From assembly GCA_964559135.1 (NCBI GenBank), contig CAZLGG010000060.1, positions 1 to 23,844 of the forward strand: a DNA stretch of 23,844 bases, read 5' to 3'. Position 1 is the first letter of the stretch. The number at the start of each line of letters is the position of its first letter. This DNA is from DRQF01 sp964559135. Its GTDB lineage: Bacteria > Planctomycetota > GCA-002687715 > DRQF01. The notes beneath the pieces are model-generated. The model did no database searches. It saw nothing but the letters and a program-made list of their open reading frames with translations, and had not been told where the DNA came from. A program made the translations under genes and the position numbers. Below, one piece after another: positions 16,002-22,988 of the stretch.

Positions 16002-18080
16002 ATGTCCAATCGGCGCTTGCCGCAGGTCTTCCTGCTTGTCCTTCTCGCTCTGACCGCCTCCTACGACGCTCAGGAGCGCCGCCCTTCCCGCTCGCGTGGG
16101 GCGTCGTCCGCGTCTTCCAGGGAACGCCCGGGCATCCCTGTCACCAACCAACTCGTCATCGATCGCTGCAAGGCGTGTCACGATGTGGACGACAAGGGCC
16201 GCATGTCGCGTATCTCGTATATGCGGAAGTCTCCCGAGGGATGGGAGATCTCGATCAAGCGCATGGTGCGTCTCTATGAGGTTCCTCTCGTGCCCGCCGA
16301 GGCTCGCGAGATGGTCCGGTATCTCTCCAATGATCACGGTCTGACCCGAGACGAAGCCGCCCGAGGCCTCTACGAGGCGGAAAGACGAGTTCACTGGTCC
16401 GAAGCCGATCGCGATCAGGACCTCCGCAAGACCTGCGGTGCGTGCCACACGCTCGGTCGGGTGCTTTCGCAGCAACGGGACGGCAAGGAGTGGAAACTGC
16501 TGAAGGCTACCCACCTGGCGTTCTTCCCACTGGCCGACTTCCAGGCGTTTCGTGGGCGCAGCATGTTCGGAAGAGACAGCGGCATCGATTTCGAAAACAT
16601 GACCGAGGCGGAGATCGAGGAGGTCTTCGAGCAGCGGCGACGCGAAGCACGTCGCAAAGGCGACCGCGCCGACAAGGTATTGCGCGCTCTCGCCAAGACC
16701 CAACCCCTCATGTCCGAGTCCTGGAAGACGTGGTCGGTCAACCGCCGTTCCGTCCCCGTCGAAGGGACTTGGGCCGTCAAGGGTCATGAAGTGGGTAGGG
16801 GAGACCTTTTCGGAAAACTCGTCATTCGCAAAGAGGCCGACGATTCCTACGTCACGGAATGGCGCCTCACCCGTGCCGACGGCAGTTCCCTCATTCGCCG
16901 GGGGAAGGGACTTCTCTACGCGGGCTATTCCTGGCGGGGGCGGGCCTCGAGCGAAGGCGACGATGAGACCTGGCGGGAAGTGCTGCTGCTGAACGAGTCG
17001 TGGAATGCGATGAGCGGGCGACTCTTCTGGGGCGCGTACAACGAGATCGGAATCGACGTCGAACTGATGCGCCTCACCGGGGCTCCTCGAATTTTCGCCG
17101 TCCAGAACGGCGCTTTGCCCATTCCGTCGGAGTCGATCCGGCTCACGGTTCTCGGTGATGGATTCCCGGCCGACCTCGTGGCCGACGATTTTGCCCTCGG
17201 TCAGGGCGTCACCGTCACGGAGGCAACCCGTGAGGCCGCAGACCGCGTCATCCTGACCGTCGACGTCTCCGAGAGCGCGAAGCGCGGTCGTCGCAAAGTC
17301 TCGTTTCGTGCCATCCCCGGGCCGGACCTTCTCGTCCTCTACGACACCGTGGACTACATCAAAATCGAGCCGGGGCGGGGGCTTGCCCGCGTGGGCGGCC
17401 GTACCATGCCGCCACAGACGGAACGTTTCGAGGCCTGGTCGATGAACCGTGGGCCGGATGGCCGGCTCTACACCGCGGATGATTATCCGATCGAAGTCGT
17501 GCCGGCCAAGTGGAGTCTCGAGGAGTTTCCCATTCGCGAGAACGACGACGATGTTCGATTCGTCGGGCGCATCGACGCCGACACGGGTGTCTTCACGCCG
17601 GGCCTGGACGGTCCGAATCCCGAGCGCCGATTCGAGGCGAACAACGTCGGCGAGGTCTACGTCGTGGCGGAAACGGAATTGGAGGTCCGCGACGTTCCTT
17701 TGACGCAAAAGCCTCCGATGAAGCCCGGCAAGTGGGGCAGGCCCCCGGGAGCGAGACGGCAAGGTCGAGGCGGCCGCCCTTCCGGCGCCGGGGAAGAGAA
17801 CCCGCCCGCCGGCCCGGGAGCCGAGGAAGGACACGGCCCGCCGCCGTCCCAACCGCCCGAGCCGCAGGTCGTCGGCGACGAGGACGCACCGCCAAGTCCT
17901 TCTGCCGCACCTCACGGGCAGGAGAAGCCTCGGGAGAAACCCTCTCCCAAGCCCGCTGAGAAGCCGGCGGCGAAACCCATCGTGATGGTGAAGCGCTCAT
18001 ACCGTGCAAGAGGGCGCCTCATCGTGACCGTCCCCATTTACGCCCGTTGGGATCGCCTGGATTGGAACGAGGACCGATGA
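16002..18080 (+). CDS. qhpA: Quinohemoprotein amine dehydrogenase alpha subunit (dihaem cytochrome c)
   Basis: The 692-aa precursor starts at ATG 16002 with GGAAA upstream and a signal peptide MSNRRLPQVFLLVLLALTAS. Two haem-c sites are present: CKACH (56-60) and CGACH (145-149), in a dihaem domain about 45-240. Three beta domains follow: about 250-358, an Ig-like one about 361-438, and the last from about 440, ending in RLIVTVPIYARWD. This is the layout of the QHNDH alpha subunit, which takes electrons from the quinone cofactor of the gamma subunit and passes them to a soluble periplasmic carrier. The family call is confirmed by the neighbours: radical SAM QhpD, CTQ-bearing QhpC, beta subunit and protease. 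It is about 200 residues longer than proteobacterial forms as I recall them, much of this being a Pro/Gly/Lys-rich stretch at 569-659 inserted before the final strand. Its stop overlaps the next start (ATGA). Confidence 0.93.
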   Translation: MSNRRLPQVFLLVLLALTASYDAQERRPSRSRGASSASSRERPGIPVTNQLVIDRCKACHDVDDKGRMSRISYMRKSPEGWEISIKRMVRLYEVPLVPAEAREMVRYLSNDHGLTRDEAARGLYEAERRVHWSEADRDQDLRKTCGACHTLGRVLSQQRDGKEWKLLKATHLAFFPLADFQAFRGRSMFGRDSGIDFENMTEAEIEEVFEQRRREARRKGDRADKVLRALAKTQPLMSESWKTWSVNRRSVPVEGTWAVKGHEVGRGDLFGKLVIRKEADDSYVTEWRLTRADGSSLIRRGKGLLYAGYSWRGRASSEGDDETWREVLLLNESWNAMSGRLFWGAYNEIGIDVELMRLTGAPRIFAVQNGALPIPSESIRLTVLGDGFPADLVADDFALGQGVTVTEATREAADRVILTVDVSESAKRGRRKVSFRAIPGPDLLVLYDTVDYIKIEPGRGLARVGGRTMPPQTERFEAWSMNRGPDGRLYTADDYPIEVVPAKWSLEEFPIRENDDDVRFVGRIDADTGVFTPGLDGPNPERRFEANNVGEVYVVAETELEVRDVPLTQKPPMKPGKWGRPPGARRQGRGGRPSGAGEENPPAGPGAEEGHGPPPSQPPEPQVVGDEDAPPSPSAAPHGQEKPREKPSPKPAEKPAAKPIVMVKRSYRARGRLIVTVPIYARWDRLDWNEDR

Positions 18081-19510
18081 AACTTCGTACACGCGCGCAC
18101 CGCAGAGTGCCGACCCGGGACGGCGCCCTCGTCTATCTGCCGGATTCGGCCTCGATCGTGCGTTTGGACACGGATGCCGTGGCCGCGTTGGAGCGATTCG
18201 AGTGTCTCGAAGGCCTCGATGCAGCCGACTATCTCTCTGAGCAGGCGCAGGGCCGGGAGGCCGCCGCCGAGGTGTTGGAAGAGCTCTGCGACGTGGGGGC
18301 CATCCGTCCCGTCGACGAGGTTCGGCCGCCTTCCTCGGCTCTTCCGCCCATGCCGTTCCCCTTGGCGACCCTCGTGTTGAATGTCTCCAGTCGGTGCAAT
18401 CTCTCGTGCACGTACTGCTACGAATACGGCGAGGACAAGCTGCCAGGCCAGGGCGAAGGCAAGCGGCCGGCGTCGATGAGCCCCGAGACCGCTCTCAAGT
18501 CGATCGACTTCCTTTTCGAGAGCGCCCGCGGTCGCCGCGATGTCTCCGTGACCTTCTTCGGCGGTGAAACGCTGCTCAATCGTACTGCCATAGAGGCGGC
18601 GGTGGATCACGCCGAGAACTTGGCGCGGTCCACGGACAAAAGAGTCCATTTCGCTCTCACCACCAACGCCACCCTTCTCGACGACGAGACCATCGCGTTC
18701 CTCATCGACCACCGGTTCGGAGTCAATATCTCGATTGACGGCGATCGGGCCCATCACGATCGCCATCGATCGTTCAAGAGCGGCCGCGGCAGCTACGAAG
18801 TGGTCGTTCCCAAGATCCGCCGATTGCTGGCCGCGGCGCGGGGTCGCACACGCCCGATCGGCGCACGCGTCACATTGACTCGTCCGCTTCCCGACCTCCG
18901 AGACCTCTACGCCCATCTGACGGACGACATCGGCTTCGACGAGGTCGGTTTCGCGCCCGTGACCAGCGCCCCGACGCGCGACCACGCCTTGCTCGGCGAA
19001 GATTATGACGATCTCCTCGCCCAGTATTCGGCCCTCGCCGACGACTACGTGGCCGCGGCCCTCGAGGGCCGTCGTCACGGCTTTTCCAATCTCGGCGATC
19101 TTCTTCGGGAGTTACACGAAGGCGTGAACAAGGCCCATCCATGCGGCGCAGGGCTCGGCCTGGTCGGTGTCGCCACCGACGGAGAATTGGGCCTCTGCCA
19201 CCGCTTCGTGGAGTCAGAGGCGCATCCCATCGGCGACATCGAGAACGGCATCGACGAGGATCGCCGCCGAGAGTTCTTGGAGAAGGGGCATGTCAGCCGC
19301 AAGATCGAGTGCGCAACGTGTTTCGCCCGCCCTGTCTGCGCAGGGGGCTGCTATCACGAAGCCGAAGTGCGCTACGGGGACGCTTCTCATCCGAACTTGC
19401 ACTACTGCGACTGGATTCGCGCTTGGACCGATCTCGGCTTGCGCGCCTACGCCCGGATCACGGACGCCAAACCCGAATTCTTTCAGAGGTTCGAAAGGAC
19501 GAACTCATGA
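18077..19510 (+). CDS. qhpD: Radical SAM/SPASM thioether-forming maturase of the gamma subunit
   Basis: The 477-aa enzyme starts at ATG 18077 in an ATGA overlap with qhpA, with an AACGAGGA ribosome-binding site. Residues about 1-85 look like a PqqD-like/RRE peptide-recognition region. The radical SAM cluster motif is C107, C111, C114 (CNLSCTYC), followed by FFGGETLLN. The C-terminal SPASM region has C356, C374, C412, C415, C421, C425 and C444 in the canonical C-x2-C-x5-C-x3-C arrangement, so two auxiliary [4Fe-4S] clusters are expected. In characterised QhpD, this enzyme forms sulfur-to-carbon thioether bonds between Cys and Asp/Glu side chains within the gamma subunit, acting in the cytoplasm before export. 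Its substrate gene lies directly downstream and overlaps it, and all target residues are present there. Confidence 0.95.
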   Translation: MKLRTRAHRRVPTRDGALVYLPDSASIVRLDTDAVAALERFECLEGLDAADYLSEQAQGREAAAEVLEELCDVGAIRPVDEVRPPSSALPPMPFPLATLVLNVSSRCNLSCTYCYEYGEDKLPGQGEGKRPASMSPETALKSIDFLFESARGRRDVSVTFFGGETLLNRTAIEAAVDHAENLARSTDKRVHFALTTNATLLDDETIAFLIDHRFGVNISIDGDRAHHDRHRSFKSGRGSYEVVVPKIRRLLAAARGRTRPIGARVTLTRPLPDLRDLYAHLTDDIGFDEVGFAPVTSAPTRDHALLGEDYDDLLAQYSALADDYVAAALEGRRHGFSNLGDLLRELHEGVNKAHPCGAGLGLVGVATDGELGLCHRFVESEAHPIGDIENGIDEDRRREFLEKGHVSRKIECATCFARPVCAGGCYHEAEVRYGDASHPNLHYCDWIRAWTDLGLRAYARITDAKPEFFQRFERTNS

Positions 19511-19827
19511 AACACATCCGACCCGTCAATCGAAAAGCCAAGAGACTCGCCGAGTGGGTGGCCGGCAGCCGCGACGAGGTGCGGGCCCTGCAGGACGGTG
19601 ATACGCCCTTCGGGTGTACGACGGTCTTTGCTCCGGGATGGGAGGTGGATTCGGGGGGTGGAACGCACGGGTTGTGCCAACCCATCGAACGTGATCTGTA
19701 CGACTGCTACCACTCCTGCTACTGGCCGGCCCAGGTGCCGGACGGCCTCACCAACTGGCCGTCGTGGGCGGAGTCCTGCGGGGCTCCCATGAACGATTGG
19801 AAGAACATCGATCTGGTTTTCCCCTGA
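19507..19827 (+). CDS. qhpC: Quinohemoprotein amine dehydrogenase gamma subunit, CTQ precursor peptide
   Basis: The 106-aa product starts at ATG 19507, overlapping the qhpD stop by 4 bp, with AAAGGA upstream. It is the catalytic subunit. Spacing matches the known cross-links exactly: C37-E46, C57-D63 and C71-D79 for the three thioethers, and C67-W73 for cysteine tryptophylquinone; family numbering is offset by 30. Motifs CTTVFAPGWEVD, LCQP and CYWPAQVPD are the family signature, and the C-terminus NDWKNIDLVFP also fits. Residues 1 to about 30 (MKHIRPVNRKAKRLAEWVAG and on) form a basic leader, not a Sec signal, to be removed by the QhpE protease. C91 is an extra Cys with no obvious cross-link partner. 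The quinone oxidises primary amines to aldehydes in the periplasm. Confidence 0.96.
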   Translation: MKHIRPVNRKAKRLAEWVAGSRDEVRALQDGDTPFGCTTVFAPGWEVDSGGGTHGLCQPIERDLYDCYHSCYWPAQVPDGLTNWPSWAESCGAPMNDWKNIDLVFP

Positions 19828-19852
19828 ATCTCGGCCTGGGACGGATTTCCAA

Positions 19853-20986
19853 ATGAAACGAATCACTACCCTCCTCATACTCTGCTTCGTCCTGCCGCCG
19901 TTCGTTCCTGCTCAGGTCGCATCGACTGCGGAAGCCTCGCCCAAGGGTAAGGTCTACTTCTGGATGACGCTTTGGCCGAGCCGCATCGTCAAGTTCGATC
20001 CCACCACGGACAAGGTCGTCGGCGAGATCTCTCTCGAGAACGGGCTTCAATTCGGCGTGCGACTTTCCTGGGACAAGAAGCGATTCCTGGCCATCACGGG
20101 CCAAAGGACCGTCGTCGAGGTCGTCGACCGCGCCCAGATGAAGGTCGTGGACACGCACACGTTCGCGAAACCCGGATATATCATCCGCGTGGATCGCGTC
20201 ATGGAGTGCCCCGGTGGGACCCATTGGTTTGTCCGCGTGGACAAAGTGAAGCAGGCCAAGGATCACTACGTCATCGAGGAACCCGAGTGGTGGTACTACA
20301 ACCTCGCGGACAAGAAAGTCGAATTGGTCGGCCCGCGTCTGCCCAAGGAACTGAGGGGCAGCGTCCGGATCAGCCCCGACGGGAAGAACTGGCACGTCTT
20401 CGGAAAGGACTTGAGAATACTGGACGGTGCGACACGCGAGGAGATAGGGCGCATCGATCTGCATACGCCCCGCTATTGGGGTGCGGGTGCGCTTCGCGTG
20501 CGAACGGATGATTTCTTCGATGGAAAGGAGCCGGGCAAGTACCGCCTCATGTACTCCATGCAGGACCCGGTGCAGAAGAGTCGGCGTTTGGCCGGCCTGG
20601 TCGATCTGGACTACGTCAACCTCGAGATCGGTCGAGTCATCGAGTGGGGCGCTGACCCCGGAGGTTTCGGCATGGCCGTGTCCAAGGATCACAAGTGGGG
20701 CTATGCGACGAAGAGGCTCGGTGGCGGAAGAGGACGGGGGCGCAGTTCGGAGGACCCCGACTCCAAGATCGTTCGGTATGACCTGACGACGGGGAAGAAG
20801 GCGGGAGAGATGTTCTACCGGTTCCGTCCGCGCCAGCGGCTCGCGGCGGCGTCTCCGGACGGCGAGAAATTCTATATCGGGGGCGCCGGAAACGATTTCC
20901 AGGTCTTCGACAAGGACTTCAAGTTCTTGAAGACCGTGGTCTTTCCGGGCGATTTGGCCGGACGGGTCTGGTCCCTTGAAGACTGA
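19853..20986 (+). CDS. qhpB: Quinohemoprotein amine dehydrogenase beta subunit (beta-propeller)
   Basis: The 377-aa precursor has a signal peptide (MKRITTLLILCFVLPPFVPAQ) and starts at ATG 19853 after GGGACGGA, 25 bp behind qhpC. Repeating blade-like segments (VYFWMTLWPSRIVKFDPTTD, RISPDGKNWHVFGKDLRILD, AASPDGEKFYIGGAGNDFQVFD) indicate a seven-bladed YVTN/WD-like propeller. This is the known fold of the QHNDH beta subunit, which cradles the gamma subunit and contributes to the active-site pocket. A Gly/Arg-rich loop (LGGGRGRGRSS) near residue 285 is unusual. Length fits the family. The gene position between gamma subunit and protease supports the assignment more firmly than sequence alone. 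Confidence 0.93.
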   Translation: MKRITTLLILCFVLPPFVPAQVASTAEASPKGKVYFWMTLWPSRIVKFDPTTDKVVGEISLENGLQFGVRLSWDKKRFLAITGQRTVVEVVDRAQMKVVDTHTFAKPGYIIRVDRVMECPGGTHWFVRVDKVKQAKDHYVIEEPEWWYYNLADKKVELVGPRLPKELRGSVRISPDGKNWHVFGKDLRILDGATREEIGRIDLHTPRYWGAGALRVRTDDFFDGKEPGKYRLMYSMQDPVQKSRRLAGLVDLDYVNLEIGRVIEWGADPGGFGMAVSKDHKWGYATKRLGGGRGRGRSSEDPDSKIVRYDLTTGKKAGEMFYRFRPRQRLAAASPDGEKFYIGGAGNDFQVFDKDFKFLKTVVFPGDLAGRVWSLED

Positions 20987-20991
20987 GTGAC

Positions 20992-21615
20992 GTGCCGAAG
21001 CTCGTTCTCATTGACAGTGGTCTCAATCCGCGGCATCCCCACCTTGCGGAATTGGCGCGCGTCGAATGGGGGGATGTCGGCGCCGGCTCTCCCATCGACG
21101 TCCTTGGCCACGGGACCTGCGTGGCCGCGGCAATCGTCGAGCACGTTTCCGGATTGGAGTTGCTCTCGATCAAGATCTTCGGGACGAGCTTGAGCTGCCC
21201 GATCGGGAGAGTCTCCGACGCTCTCGATGCGGCCCTCTCATGGAGGCCGGATGTCGTGAATTTGAGTTTCGGGACGACGTCGCTGACCGCGGCGGCAAGA
21301 CTCGAAACGGGAGTCAGATCGCTCCTGGATGCCGGAATTCGGGTCGTGGCGCCCGCACTCGCCCACAGCCTTCCAGCTTACCCCGGCTTGCAAAGAGGTG
21401 TCGACGGCGTCGTGGCGAATCCGTCTTTGGAGCGGGGCAAGATCGATGTCGTCGGTGAGGGCGGTCGTTGCCTCTGGTCGGCATCACCCTACCCGCGGGG
21501 GCTGAAGGACTTGGAACCCCACCGCAATCTCAGGGGTGAAAGCCTCGCCACCGCTGCCGTGACGGCAGCGATTCTGAACGGGGAGCTTCCGATGTTGGAA
21601 CACGCCGCCCAATGA
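20992..21615 (+). CDS. qhpE: Subtilisin-like protease for gamma-subunit leader removal
   Basis: The 207-aa protein starts at GTG 20992, 5 bp after the qhpB stop. It is a minimal S8 peptidase with no signal peptide or prodomain: D8 in VLIDSGL, H40 in LGHGTCV and S184 in RGESLATAA form the catalytic triad. QhpE of proteobacteria cleaves the leader of the cross-linked gamma subunit in the cytoplasm, and the lack of a signal peptide agrees with that site. The segment usually carrying the oxyanion-hole Asn (VVAAAGN in subtilisins) reads VVAPALAH here, so that residue may be supplied differently. Last gene of the operon in this window; it ends 15 bp before a convergent gene. Confidence 0.92.
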   Translation: MPKLVLIDSGLNPRHPHLAELARVEWGDVGAGSPIDVLGHGTCVAAAIVEHVSGLELLSIKIFGTSLSCPIGRVSDALDAALSWRPDVVNLSFGTTSLTAAARLETGVRSLLDAGIRVVAPALAHSLPAYPGLQRGVDGVVANPSLERGKIDVVGEGGRCLWSASPYPRGLKDLEPHRNLRGESLATAAVTAAILNGELPMLEHAAQ

Positions 21616-21630
21616 GTGTGCGGCCCAAGT

Positions 21631-22857
21631 TCACGCACGCTCGTTTCTCAGTTCGGCGGCCCAACGGAGCGAGTCGATGTATGCGTCGCGAATCTCTTCC
21701 GATGTGAGAGCCCCGAGGCTCACCTTCTCCCAGTCCGCCACCTCATAGGCGAGCGTGCACGCGAGAGTCTGGCCGACTGGACCTTCGAGATGCAAAAGAG
21801 CGCCGTTCAGCTCCTCGGTCAGAGGAAGGTCCTGCAAGACTTCATCCAGAGGGCGCGAGAGGAGGGCGTCGAGGGTCGAGAAAAGCCCGGCCGTGAAGAA
21901 GACTTCGGGTCTGTCCGACTCCGCGAGGCGTCCGAGATTCTCGCACATGCGAGCACGAACGATCGCAAGGTCGAAGACGGCTTGAGGACGCCCTTCGATG
22001 GACGCGAGCAGGGCGAGATTGGTCCATGTCCGCAGCCATCTCTCTCCAAGGAGCATGACAGCATGCCGAACGGACTCGACCGTCGAGCGGAGCCCGACCA
22101 GAGGGGAGTTGACGTACTTGAGTAATTTGAAGCTGAGAGCGATGTCTTGCTCGATCAATTCCACCAGGGAGTCGATCGATGACTCCGAGCTGTTGATCGC
22201 CGCCAACATGCGCGCCTTCGAGACGCTCGCATGGAGGATTCGGCCTCCCGCTACGACCTGTGGCCGCGAGAGGAATCGACCCTGGAAGGCCTCGAAACCG
22301 CACTTCCTGCAGGCCTCGAATTCTTCGTAGTTCGACAGGTTCTTGGCGATTCGCCGAACCCCTCTGCCGTCGAGCTTGTTGGCGATGCGCACGGCTTCGT
22401 CCGAACCGACGGCCGCGACATCCACTTTGACGGCATCGATGAGGTCGGAGAACTCGCCTGCCGTGTCCTGAAGGAAACCGTCGAGGACGAGCTGGTAGTT
22501 CGCGGACTTGAGTTCCCGAAGTCGCGAGGAGATCTCTCCGTCCTCGAGCAGCGCCGCGTTCAGCACGAGAGCAAGGCGGTTCGGTGGGAAGATCTCCGGG
22601 CAGTCCCCCAGCAGGAATTCGCGACTGACGGGCAGGTACGCTTTCCAATCCGGGGCGACGTTTTCGACGCCCAATTCCATGAAGGTGTTCCAGAACGCCT
22701 GGGCCGTGGAGAATTCGTTCTCGTTGCCCGAGTCGAGCTCGTCCAGCCCATCCCGGTAGGAGATCTCCCAGGCCTGCACCTCGAGATTGGAGTCGAGGAT
22801 CGGCTCCCGGCCCACGAAGGTGGGAACGACGGGCCGTTGTCTGAGTTCTGAATGCAT
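21631..22857 (-). CDS. EAL-HDOD signalling protein with degenerate EAL domain
   Basis: The 408-aa product starts at the ATG read from 22857, preceded by a strong AGGAGG 7 nt upstream; a longer in-frame extension to 22968 crosses the terminator hairpin and is unlikely. Domain order is the same as in the protein at 3752-5017: EAL-like about 10-205, HDOD about 210-400 (LSFKLLKYVNSPLVGL, SVRHAVMLLGER). The EAL part begins FVGREPILD and has WEISYR. Most catalytic positions are lost: the Asn strand reads AYLPVS, the Glu strand reads LVLNAA, DDF has become DGF, and the AExVE motif is IAKNLS. Only the first Glu, the Lys of VKVDV and the Gln of FQG remain. It should not hydrolyse c-di-GMP but may sense it or act as a scaffold. 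Confidence 0.87.
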   Translation of the reverse strand: MHSELRQRPVVPTFVGREPILDSNLEVQAWEISYRDGLDELDSGNENEFSTAQAFWNTFMELGVENVAPDWKAYLPVSREFLLGDCPEIFPPNRLALVLNAALLEDGEISSRLRELKSANYQLVLDGFLQDTAGEFSDLIDAVKVDVAAVGSDEAVRIANKLDGRGVRRIAKNLSNYEEFEACRKCGFEAFQGRFLSRPQVVAGGRILHASVSKARMLAAINSSESSIDSLVELIEQDIALSFKLLKYVNSPLVGLRSTVESVRHAVMLLGERWLRTWTNLALLASIEGRPQAVFDLAIVRARMCENLGRLAESDRPEVFFTAGLFSTLDALLSRPLDEVLQDLPLTEELNGALLHLEGPVGQTLACTLAYEVADWEKVSLGALTSEEIRDAYIDSLRWAAELRNERA

Positions 22858-22930
22858 GGTCGGACCTCCTGCACCGTGGCTTTTCCCTTTTCGGAATAGG
22901 AGGGTTTCGACCTGTCTTTTGGGAAATGAT

Positions 22931-22962
22931 GAAGCCGGGGGAGGCGAACCTCCCCCGGCTTC
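22931..22962 (-). terminator. Perfect 14-bp hairpin terminator after the secreted-protein gene
   Basis: GAAGCCGGGGGAGG (22931-22944) is the exact reverse complement of 22949-22962, with a 4-nt loop that reads UUCG in the minus-strand transcript. It begins 26 bp after the stop of the minus-strand gene at 22989. The following minus-strand bases (ATCATTTCCC) are not a clean U-tract, so it may be a Rho-aided terminator or mRNA-end stabiliser. It separates that gene from the EAL-HDOD gene downstream, which therefore should have its own promoter. Confidence 0.6.
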
Positions 22963-22988
22963 CTGCAACGATTCGGCGCGTGGAATTC

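Noticed and set aside
15591..17915. Long open frame on the minus strand (about 774 codons) opposite the receiver-PAS and qhpA genes
   Set aside because: It is antisense to qhpA, which has a signal peptide, two CXXCH sites and a conserved operon context. The antisense translation shows no domain and is rich in Arg/Gly/Pro, as expected for a shadow frame in GC-rich DNA.
18038..20692. Minus-strand frames opposite qhpD and qhpB
   Set aside because: They are shadows of genes with full catalytic and structural signatures.
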